Source: JACMLD01 sp964245425
Lineage (GTDB): Bacteria; Bacteroidota; Bacteroidia; Chitinophagales; Chitinophagaceae
Direction: 5' to 3'
Length of the DNA stretch: 52,321 bases
NCBI GenBank assembly: GCA_964245425.1
Contig: CAXTMV010000007.1
Location: forward strand, 1-52,321
Numbering within the stretch: position 1 is the stretch's first letter; each line of letters begins with the position of its first letter. This document shows, piece by piece, positions 26,989 through 34,674 of the stretch. Below the pieces are notes generated by a model. That model worked only from the letters and a program-made list of their open reading frames with translations. It had not been told where the DNA came from and ran no database searches. The position numbers and the translations under genes are program-made.

Positions 26989-28182
26989 CTAGTGTTGTTC
27001 AAAGAAGAACACCCCTTTTTTATTGGCCACCACAATATCCGGTTTTCCATCCCTGTTCAAATCCTGCAACAGTACCTGCAAACCGACGCCTGAATCATCA
27101 TCCACCAGGTGCGGTATCCAGGCCGGTGTAGCGGCAGGCCGGTATTCGAACCAATACAGTACAGCCGGCTCAAGTGCGCCGGGATCTTTTTCATTGTGTG
27201 CAAAATACCGTTTACCGGTAACCAGGTCAGGATGACCATCGGCATTCATATCTGCCATGGCCAGCGCATGGCTTTCTGAGAAAGCATTGAAAATAAGATG
27301 GTGCTGCCAGGCCTGCGCACCTTTCTCATCGGTTGTGCACTGGTGCCACCAGATGCCATAATCGTGGGCCGAAGCGCTTACCAGGTCGGGATGGCCATTG
27401 CTTTGCCTGTCGAGCGCATGCAACTGTGAGCAGTCAGCACCCAGGTCTGCCGGGTGAAAGGTCCAGCCGGGCTGGGCAGGGTTGGCAGGGCATTCCCACC
27501 AGCCTTTTGTTATAATAATATCGTTTCGCCCGTCTCCGTTCATATCTGCCCAGCCGAGGCCATGGGTGTACCTGCCGGTACCCGGGGTGGCAGCGCCGGT
27601 AGCAATTATATGCCTTGTCCAGGTAGTATCCCCTTTTACCAGCGGGGCCTGCATCCAAATCATTTCTTTGGCGATGGGATCGTTGCAAACCAGGTCGGGG
27701 CGGCCGTCACCGTCAATATCTTCCATGGCGGGCGATTCGTTGCCAGCATTGGTGAGAATGGTATGCATCTGCCAATGGCCCGGGCGCGGGCCGGGATTCT
27801 GGTACCAGACGGCTTCCTCGCCCGGCAGCCCCATGCGTACCTGGTCGGGCCAGCCATCCTGGTCCACATCAAGACTAAAATTCAGGAAGGAATTACTGAA
27901 TTCGGTTGCAGGTAAATATTTTTTAGGCGCCGTAATTTCATGTTGCCGCCAGTCAGGCGCTTCAAACCAATACGCGCCCGCTATGATATCCAATTTGCCA
28001 TCGCGGTTTACATCGGCCACGGCTGCACCTTCTGAAATAAAATCATGGGTCAGTACATGTTTCACAAAACGCAGTTCTTTTACTTCCTGTGCGCGGGTAA
28101 CTGTGATGGCACCGGCCGTCAATACAGAAAGCAAAAGAAATCCTTGTAAAGAAAAACAGGTTGCATACGGCATGGCGAACAA
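26989..28182 (-). CDS. Exported FG-GAP/VCBS repeat protein
   Basis: A 397-residue protein with a signal peptide (ending VTRAQ). The body is a series of FG-GAP repeats with calcium-binding DxDxDG-like loops: DVNRDGKLDI, DVDQDGWPDQ, DIDGDGRPDLV, DMNGDGRNDIII, DMNADGHPDLV and DLNRDGKPDIV. Such repeats build a seven-bladed beta-propeller like the integrin alpha head. In Bacteroidota PULs they occur in secreted glycan-binding or lyase-associated proteins. No catalytic domain is joined to it. The second Met (MPYATC) is an equally plausible start. Confidence 0.87.
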   Translation of the reverse strand: MFAMPYATCFSLQGFLLLSVLTAGAITVTRAQEVKELRFVKHVLTHDFISEGAAVADVNRDGKLDIIAGAYWFEAPDWRQHEITAPKKYLPATEFSNSFLNFSLDVDQDGWPDQVRMGLPGEEAVWYQNPGPRPGHWQMHTILTNAGNESPAMEDIDGDGRPDLVCNDPIAKEMIWMQAPLVKGDTTWTRHIIATGAATPGTGRYTHGLGWADMNGDGRNDIIITKGWWECPANPAQPGWTFHPADLGADCSQLHALDRQSNGHPDLVSASAHDYGIWWHQCTTDEKGAQAWQHHLIFNAFSESHALAMADMNADGHPDLVTGKRYFAHNEKDPGALEPAVLYWFEYRPAATPAWIPHLVDDDSGVGLQVLLQDLNRDGKPDIVVANKKGVFFFEQH

Positions 28183-28248
28183 TTGCCCATGAAAGTAGCA
28201 CTAAATGCGGGAATGAAAGATGGCTGATTTTAACATCAGCCATACTGT

Positions 28249-28473
28249 TCATCTTTGGAGCAGGTTTGCCTGGTTACGGATCCGGCTGATAACGCCCAAT
28301 GCGGCGAGACCAAAAACAATCTCTGCGATACCCAGCAGCTTAAAATTGGTAACACAGGCTGCACAGGGTGGTTCGGGTGGCACGGGCCAGCGAATGATAA
28401 CGACAAAACCCCCGGCAATAACAATGACCACAATAAATATGATCAGCAGGGATAACAAGGAAGTCAGTTTCAT
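28249..28473 (-). CDS. Small two-helix membrane protein
   Basis: A 74-residue protein. Residues 4-28 (LLSLLIIFIVVIVIAGGFVVII) and about 47-63 (LLGIAEIVFGLAALGVI) are hydrophobic helices joined by a Pro/Cys-containing loop (PVPPEPPCAACV). It ends in a basic tail. No family is recognised. Overlapping frames on both strands are shorter or lack a sensible composition. It could be a real small inner-membrane protein; function unknown. Confidence 0.55.
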   Translation of the reverse strand: MKLTSLLSLLIIFIVVIVIAGGFVVIIRWPVPPEPPCAACVTNFKLLGIAEIVFGLAALGVISRIRNQANLLQR

Positions 28474-28694
28474 AACAATTGATTGAATGGTTTATAAGAG
28501 TGACACGCTTATTTGTCGTACCCGGCGGTAGTAGCGGAAACAGTCATCAGAAAATAAGCATGGCATATCAACAGCCGTGGCGAAAGAAGATGGGTTGGCA
28601 GGTATGCTATTGTATCAACGCAGCATGCAGGTGATGGCTACTGTATTGTTTATCGGGATGCCCCCAGCATTTGCTGTAAAAGCTGTAGGTTGGA

Positions 28695-29063
28695 TCATTG
28701 ATTAAGATCCGGCGCTTCGGCCGGCAGTACGCTTTCCGGTTTTGCCCGGCCGCCCATCCAACCCAGCACCCTTGCTTTATAAACAGGATACAGTGCTTCC
28801 AGCTTTTGCTTTATCCATTTTGATATGACTTCAAATACAATAAACCCGATGACAACAGAGATCATCAGTTCCAGGTTACTGTATGTTTTCTTATCGATAA
28901 CGGTTTTACGCGCGGCCAATCCCCATAAATTTTTAATGCTTCGGGTAACAAAGAAATGAGATACCAGCCGGGTAGCGGCCATACCAATAATAAAGCCGAT
29001 AAAATTGGCGATAAAATTATCGTAGAGGTATTTGAAGAAACTTTTGCTGTCGGGCATTTTCAT
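28695..29063 (-). CDS. Small membrane protein of unknown function
   Basis: A 122-residue protein with two predicted membrane helices: about 15-36 (NFIANFIGFIIGMAATRLVSHF) and about 66-82 (LELMISVVIGFIVFEVI). Amphipathic basic segments (ISKWIKQKLEAL) follow, and the tail is Pro/Glu-rich. No known domain is visible. The 221-bp gap on its downstream side (28474-28694) contains no gene or clear terminator. Confidence 0.6.
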   Translation of the reverse strand: MKMPDSKSFFKYLYDNFIANFIGFIIGMAATRLVSHFFVTRSIKNLWGLAARKTVIDKKTYSNLELMISVVIGFIVFEVISKWIKQKLEALYPVYKARVLGWMGGRAKPESVLPAEAPDLNQ

Positions 29064-29257
29064 CGGCCATTGGTTTTAGCAAAACAAAATACCCAATAAT
29101 TGTCAATCGCACAAGTGTTGCGGCAACTGTTTCGGTATTTGCATGCTGCGTTATTTTTGGTTCGCGGGAAAAGGCGTGAACATGGAAAAGCTAAAAATAG
29201 AAGGCTTCCTTTACCATCCATTGCCATCCTGTCAAATCCTCCTCCAAATCTACGTCA

Positions 29258-29275
29258 CGAAAACGTTTGAGTAAA
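29258..29275 (+). promoter_or_regulatory. Single LacI-type operator upstream of the second PF05426 lyase
   Basis: CGAAAACGTTTGAGTAAA matches 17 of 18 bases of the first operator upstream of lacI (20768-20785). Its CG centre (29264-29265) lies 96 bp before the lyase ATG, close to the 92-93 bp seen at the other two sites. No second operator is found 33 bp downstream. The remaining intergenic sequence (29064-29360) shows nothing else clear. Confidence 0.6.
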
Positions 29276-29360
29276 CAATTGGTGCTCCGCTCCTGCCCTT
29301 AATTGAAATTACTGTACATTTATTTTACGCACCCGCATTGCACATCAACATCAAACCGGT

Positions 29361-30551
29361 ATGAAAAAATTTACAACGATTGCCTTCATCGCACTGCTGC
29401 TACAGGGCCATGCCCAGGTAACCAACCTGCTCATCTGCAACCCCGAACGCGTAGCCGTTATTAAAAAAAACATACAGCAGAAAGACAAGGCAACCCTTCA
29501 AATGCTGCAGCACCTGTTGCAACAGGCCGATTCATTACTGAATATGAAACCACTATCGGTCATGGACAAGGCATTTATGCCAGAAAGCGGAAACAAGCAC
29601 GATTACATGAGCCAGGCGCCTTATTTCTGGTACGATAGCTCCAAGCCCAACGGAAGGCCCTACCTGCGCCGGGATGGGGAACGAAACCCTGAGATCTATA
29701 AAATAACAGACCGCACCTACCTGGGTAAGCTAGACAATGCCTGCCGTACCCTTGGCTTTTCCTGGTATTTCAGCGGTGAAGAAAAATATGCCGCCAAAGC
29801 CACCGCCTTATTGCAGGCCTGGTTTCTGAATGAAGCCACTAAAATGAACCCAAACCTCGACTATGGCCAGGCCGTGCCTGGCATCAACAGCGGCCGTGGC
29901 ATCGGTATTATTGAAACGATTGCCCTTACCGGCATCGCCGACGCCGCCACCCTGCTGGATGGTTCCGCTTCATGGACGGCGTCTGATGCAAAGGCATTGA
30001 AACAATGGTATGTCCAATACCTGAACTGGATGCTGACCAGTAAGAACGGAAAGGAAGAACATGCCGCCAAAAACAACCATGGCACCTGGTACTATGCGCA
30101 GGCCATCGATTTTGCCTTGTTCACCGGTAACCAGGCAACCGCCGCCACGCTGATCCGGGAAAGTGAGAAAAGGCTCGACAGCCAGCTGACGGTGGAAGGC
30201 AAGCAACCGCTTGAACTCGAAAGAACCAATGGCCTTGGCTATAGCACCATGAACCTGCGTGGCTGGTTTACCGTGGCAACGCTGGCAGGCAAAACCGGGA
30301 TAGACCTCTGGCATTACAAAACCCCGCAGGGTGCGGGCATTCAAACGGCATTCGACTGGCTGCAACCTTATGCCACAGGTGAAAAAACCTGGACCTTTCA
30401 GCAAATCTCCGGTTATAACCGCAAAAACGAATTCTACCCGCTTTTACTGCTGGCGGCTGCAGGCTTTAACAACAAAAAATACACAGACAAAGCCGCTGCC
30501 ATAAATAACGGTGATACCAGCACGCTTATTGAATTATTGTACAGTATCTGA
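29361..30551 (+). CDS. Alginate lyase-family (PF05426) polysaccharide lyase
   Basis: A 396-residue exported protein (signal MKKFTTIAFIALLLQGHAQ). It shares the order of motifs with the lyase at 5085-6263: YFWYDSSKPNGRPYL, DYGQAVPGINSGRGIGIIET (167-186), AAKNNHGTWY with NNH at 238-240, and LELERTNGLGYSTMNLRGW (about 283-301). This suggests an alpha/alpha-toroid uronan lyase, PL38-like or a related PF05426 family; which uronic acid it cleaves is not clear. It has its own LacI-type operator and is followed 205 bp later by the GH2 gene, which may be read from the same transcript. Confidence 0.82.
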   Translation: MKKFTTIAFIALLLQGHAQVTNLLICNPERVAVIKKNIQQKDKATLQMLQHLLQQADSLLNMKPLSVMDKAFMPESGNKHDYMSQAPYFWYDSSKPNGRPYLRRDGERNPEIYKITDRTYLGKLDNACRTLGFSWYFSGEEKYAAKATALLQAWFLNEATKMNPNLDYGQAVPGINSGRGIGIIETIALTGIADAATLLDGSASWTASDAKALKQWYVQYLNWMLTSKNGKEEHAAKNNHGTWYYAQAIDFALFTGNQATAATLIRESEKRLDSQLTVEGKQPLELERTNGLGYSTMNLRGWFTVATLAGKTGIDLWHYKTPQGAGIQTAFDWLQPYATGEKTWTFQQISGYNRKNEFYPLLLLAAAGFNNKKYTDKAAAINNGDTSTLIELLYSI

Positions 30552-30756
30552 TTTTGTTGGAACAGGTGGCATCCGTTGAAAAAGATCGCACAAAGTGAGC
30601 AGCCAAACAGAGCATTTTGCGCCGCTGTTTGCGCTGCCGGCTCTGTGCAACTACTATCATATCCCCATAATTTCGTATCATTGCCTCCCTTTGTTTTGCC
30701 CCGCCAATTGAAACTGCCTGCCATATTCTTAATGGATCGCTAACCATCTTCCCATC

Positions 30757-33393
30757 ATGAGAACGCTGTTGTTTTGCATGTATACGCTGTTTTTTGGCTT
30801 TTCTGTGCGCGCACAAAACCAGTACGAATTAAATACCGGGTGGATCTGTACCAAAGCCTCCACCCTTTCGCTGCAGGGAGCTGATATAGCCAACCCTGCC
30901 ACCCAGTTACAGGGATGGCAGCCCGCTGTGGTACCCGGCACCGTGCTTACCACCCTGCTGGCAAACAAACAGGTGCCTGATCCATTTTATGGCATGAACA
31001 ATGAACACATTCCAGATATCTATACAGCCGGAAAAGAATTTTATACCTATTGGTTCGTAAATAATTTTACTGCGCCTGCACCGGCGGCCGGTGCGGCAGT
31101 CTGGCTGCAGCTGAGAGGGGTTAATTATGGCTGCGATGTGTATTTGAACGGCCACCGCCTTAATACAGCCATCCACAAGGGCATGTTCCTGCGCCAGTAT
31201 TATAATATTAGCAGGCTGTTAAAAAAAGATGGCCATAACCGCCTGGCCATTATTGTTTATCCGCCCGATACACCTGGCAATGCCAATGGCGGCCAGGGCG
31301 GAGACGGCACCATTGCGCGCAATGTATCGCATCAGTATGTAGCGGGCTGGGACTGGATACAACCTGTTCGCGACAGGAATACCGGTATCTGGGATAAGGT
31401 CTTTATAGAAAGAACAGGGCAGGTTAATATTAAAGACCCGCATGTGATCACCCTGGTGCCAGGCAAACGCCTCCCTTCAGGAAAACAGGCCCCGGCCATT
31501 GTTAAAGTAACCGCTGCACTGGAAAATACCGCCGCACAGGCTGTCAGCGGTATACTGAGTTACCAGCTGGATGGCCAAACAGTGGCCCGCCGGGTAAGGA
31601 TACCGGCAGCCACCACCCTGCAACTGCACCTGCCCGATCTTGTTTTGCCCAACCCCCTTTTGTGGTGGCCCAGTGGCTATGGCAGCCAGCACCTGTACCC
31701 GCTTTTACTTCGGTTTACCATTGCCGGTAGTATGGTATCAGACGAGGAAAAAATAGCCGTCGGCATCCGTGAATTAAAAACAGCATGGAACCCCGTGTCA
31801 AGAAGCAGCCAGGTACTGGTAAACGGGCAGAAGATCTTTATCAAGGGGGGCAACTGGATCATTTCCGATGCCATGCTTCGTTTTTCGCAGGAACGGTACG
31901 ATGCAGAGATCCGCTTTCACCGCGATATGAACCTGAACCTGCTAAGGGTCTGGGGCGGCGCCATTTCAGAACGACCCGAATTTTATGCCGCCTGCGACAA
32001 ATACGGACTGCTGGTGATGCAGGATTTCTGGGGTTCGGGCGATTGCAATGGCCGGTGGCAGGACCCAAAAAAACTGGACGATCAATGGACCCGCAGGCAA
32101 TACCCGGACGATCATGCGCTTTTTCTGGCATCGGCCATCGATCAAATCAAATTGATCCGCAACCACCCCTCCCTCGCCATCTGGTGCGGTGGCAATGAAA
32201 TAACCTTACCCGAAGACATCTTTCATCCCCTCAAAGATTCCATTATCCCTTTACTGGATGGCACCAGGTGGTTCATCGATTATTCCAACTCAGACAGCAT
32301 GTCGTATAATTTCCTTGGCGGAAATGGCGATGGCCCTTACGGGATACAGGAACCGAAAACATTTTTTCAATCCAGGACCTTTCCTTTTAATTCGGAAGTA
32401 GGTTCTGTTGGACTGGGCGACTATGAATCGCTGGAACGCTTTATGCCCGAAGCCAATCGCGTAGTGCCCGCAGAAAGACATGGGCCCGAAGATGTACAGG
32501 ACAGTGTATGGAACTACCACAAATACATCAGCTATAATCATTCCATTGATCCCTATGGCGCGCCCACCGACATAAAAGACTTCACCCAAAAAGCACAATT
32601 GGTAAACTATAACCAGTATCGTGCACTGGTAGAAGGTTTCAGCTCGCATATGTGGGACTGGTACACGGGTGTTATTATCTGGAAAACCCAGAACCCGTGG
32701 ACGGCCATGCGGGGCCAGATGTATGATTATTACCTGGATCCCAATGCCTGTTTATACGGCCTGCACAAAGCAGGTGAGCCGCTGCATATTTTGCTGGACG
32801 CCGCCGACAATAATGTAATTGTGGTGAACAATGGGTTTGAAAATCTACGAGACATGATGCTACAGGTAAAACTGTTTGATATGAAAGGGAAGCAAACGCT
32901 GGTTACCCAGGCATTTTCCGAGATAGGGCCTACTACAACAAAAAAATACTTATCGCTGCAGCGCGTACTGAAAAAAGCCGCCGCTGCAGAAGGAATATTT
33001 GTAGTACTGCGGCTACTGGATACCAGCCGGCAAATCATCAGCGACAACCTGTACTGGATGGCCGATTCAACAGGTCATTACAGCGGCTTACAAAAAATGG
33101 CGAATGCTGATCTGCAGCTCACCGTGAAAATAACCGGCAAAGGACGCATACTGGTAAGCTTAACCAATCCTCCGGATGCACCGGTTGCTTTTTTCAACCG
33201 TTTGTCGCTGATAGATCCACAAACAAAAAAACGGTTATTGCCCGTATTCTACAGTGACAATTATCTTTCCATCTTACCCGGCGAACAGAAAACCGTTACC
33301 ATTGACTACACGCCGGATCCGAATGCTTTTCCATTGCTGGAGATAAGGGGGTGGAATGTTGAAGTAAAACAATACCCTGTTACCGCGAAGTAA
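30757..33393 (+). CDS. GH2 family glycosidase, beta-mannosidase/exo-beta-glucosaminidase-like
   Basis: An 878-residue exported protein (signal to SVRAQ). It shows GH2 architecture: a sugar-binding sandwich (about 20-220, with GVNYGCDVYLNGH), an Ig-like sandwich (about 225-340, ending IAVGIRELKTAW), a TIM barrel from VNGQKIFIKGGNWIISDA (about 355), and C-terminal sandwiches. The catalytic acid/base is probably Glu481 in IWCGGNEITLPEDI. The nucleophile is probably Glu547 in FNSEVGSVG. The GGNW and CGGNE pattern is typical of the mannosidase/glucosaminidase side of GH2 rather than beta-galactosidase. It should trim released oligosaccharides in the periplasm. The exact sugar is not resolved. Confidence 0.87.
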   Translation: MRTLLFCMYTLFFGFSVRAQNQYELNTGWICTKASTLSLQGADIANPATQLQGWQPAVVPGTVLTTLLANKQVPDPFYGMNNEHIPDIYTAGKEFYTYWFVNNFTAPAPAAGAAVWLQLRGVNYGCDVYLNGHRLNTAIHKGMFLRQYYNISRLLKKDGHNRLAIIVYPPDTPGNANGGQGGDGTIARNVSHQYVAGWDWIQPVRDRNTGIWDKVFIERTGQVNIKDPHVITLVPGKRLPSGKQAPAIVKVTAALENTAAQAVSGILSYQLDGQTVARRVRIPAATTLQLHLPDLVLPNPLLWWPSGYGSQHLYPLLLRFTIAGSMVSDEEKIAVGIRELKTAWNPVSRSSQVLVNGQKIFIKGGNWIISDAMLRFSQERYDAEIRFHRDMNLNLLRVWGGAISERPEFYAACDKYGLLVMQDFWGSGDCNGRWQDPKKLDDQWTRRQYPDDHALFLASAIDQIKLIRNHPSLAIWCGGNEITLPEDIFHPLKDSIIPLLDGTRWFIDYSNSDSMSYNFLGGNGDGPYGIQEPKTFFQSRTFPFNSEVGSVGLGDYESLERFMPEANRVVPAERHGPEDVQDSVWNYHKYISYNHSIDPYGAPTDIKDFTQKAQLVNYNQYRALVEGFSSHMWDWYTGVIIWKTQNPWTAMRGQMYDYYLDPNACLYGLHKAGEPLHILLDAADNNVIVVNNGFENLRDMMLQVKLFDMKGKQTLVTQAFSEIGPTTTKKYLSLQRVLKKAAAAEGIFVVLRLLDTSRQIISDNLYWMADSTGHYSGLQKMANADLQLTVKITGKGRILVSLTNPPDAPVAFFNRLSLIDPQTKKRLLPVFYSDNYLSILPGEQKTVTIDYTPDPNAFPLLEIRGWNVEVKQYPVTAK

Positions 33394-33462
33394 GGCTGTA
33401 AGGCTTTTTATTCTATCTTTAAGCACATCAATATTGATTGCCTAATACGAAATAAAGCCAAT

Positions 33463-34635
33463 ATGAAAGAAGCACTATCCAACCGTAGAAAGTTTATCAA
33501 AGGTATCGCGGCGGCCGCCGCCGGAATGGCGGTATTGCCTTCCCTGCCTGGCAGCACCACGGCTGCCATTCATACATACAGTCATCATCCCGAACCGGCA
33601 TTGCCTGCTTCGTTCGATGGTCCGCCGCGCATTCGTTTTTCCGTCATCGGCATCAACCATGGGCATATCTATTCGATGGTGGAAGCTGTAATAAGGGGTG
33701 GCGGGGAACTGGTGGCACTCTATGCTGCAGAACCAAACTTGCGCGATGCCTTTGTAAAAAAATATCCGCAGGTAAAGCTGGCGCAGCATGAACAGGAAAT
33801 ACTGGATGACCAGACGATACAGCTGGTGCTGAGTTCCATCATACCAGATGAACGGGCGCCACTGGGCATCCGCGCCATGCAACATGGAAAAGATTATATG
33901 GTAGACAAGCCCGGCATCATTACGCTCGAACAACTGGCGGCCGTAAAAAAAGCGCAAAAGGAAACGCGTCGCATCTACTCCATCATGTACAGCGAGCGGT
34001 TTGAAAACCGCGCCACCGTAAAAGCAGGGGAACTGGTAAAAACCGGGGCCATTGGCAAAGTAATACAGACGGTTATTATGGCCCCGCATAAAATGGACGC
34101 GCCCACACGGCCGGAATGGTTTTTTGAGCGCAAAAGATATGGCGGCGTGCTCACCGATATCGGCTCGCACCAGTTTGACCAGTACCTGTTCTTTACGGGC
34201 AGTACGCAGGCATCCATTGTTGCATCGCAGGTAGATAATATCAACCATCCGCAATATACCGGTCTGCAGGATTTTGGGGACGTCATGCTGAAAGGCAACG
34301 GCGGCTACGGCTATATCAGGGTAGACTGGTTTACGCCCAACGGACTGAAGAGCTGGGGAGACGGAAGGCTCACCATACTGGGTACAGAGGGCTATATAGA
34401 AGTACGGAAGAACATTGATATTGCCGGGCATGAAGGCGGCAATCACCTGTTCATCGTAGACCAGAAAGAAACACGCTATATCGATTGCAGTAAAGAACCA
34501 CTACCTTATGGCGAGCTGCTGGTAAATGACGTGGTAAACAGGACCGAGACCGCCATGCCGCAGGAACATTGTTTCCTGGCTACCGAACTGGCATTGCTGG
34601 CACAGCAGAACGCCGAAAAAAACCGGAAAGCATAA
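33463..34635 (+). CDS. Gfo/Idh/MocA-type oxidoreductase, Tat-exported
   Basis: A 390-residue protein. The N-terminus has a twin-arginine signal (NRRKFIKGIAAAAAGMAVLPSLPG), so it should be folded with its nicotinamide cofactor before export. The nucleotide-binding part has FSVIGINHGHIYSMVEAVIRGG, a divergent form of the G-x-G-x-x-G turn. DYMVDKPGIITLEQL holds the EKP-like catalytic Lys (DKP here). GGVLTDIGSHQFDQYLFFTG gives the conserved His of the C-terminal domain. Such enzymes oxidise or epimerise sugars or act as cofactor-bound glycosidases. It follows the GH2 gene by 69 bp on the same strand and may act on its product. Confidence 0.88.
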   Translation: MKEALSNRRKFIKGIAAAAAGMAVLPSLPGSTTAAIHTYSHHPEPALPASFDGPPRIRFSVIGINHGHIYSMVEAVIRGGGELVALYAAEPNLRDAFVKKYPQVKLAQHEQEILDDQTIQLVLSSIIPDERAPLGIRAMQHGKDYMVDKPGIITLEQLAAVKKAQKETRRIYSIMYSERFENRATVKAGELVKTGAIGKVIQTVIMAPHKMDAPTRPEWFFERKRYGGVLTDIGSHQFDQYLFFTGSTQASIVASQVDNINHPQYTGLQDFGDVMLKGNGGYGYIRVDWFTPNGLKSWGDGRLTILGTEGYIEVRKNIDIAGHEGGNHLFIVDQKETRYIDCSKEPLPYGELLVNDVVNRTETAMPQEHCFLATELALLAQQNAEKNRKA

Positions 34636-34674
34636 CGGGATGTTTAGATGTTGGAATGGATCAGCCACCTTCTA

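Noticed and set aside
30607..30646. ACAGAGC/GCTCTGT stem between the lyase and GH2 gene.
   Set aside because: No T-run on either strand and a long loop; not a credible terminator, and coverage data would be needed.
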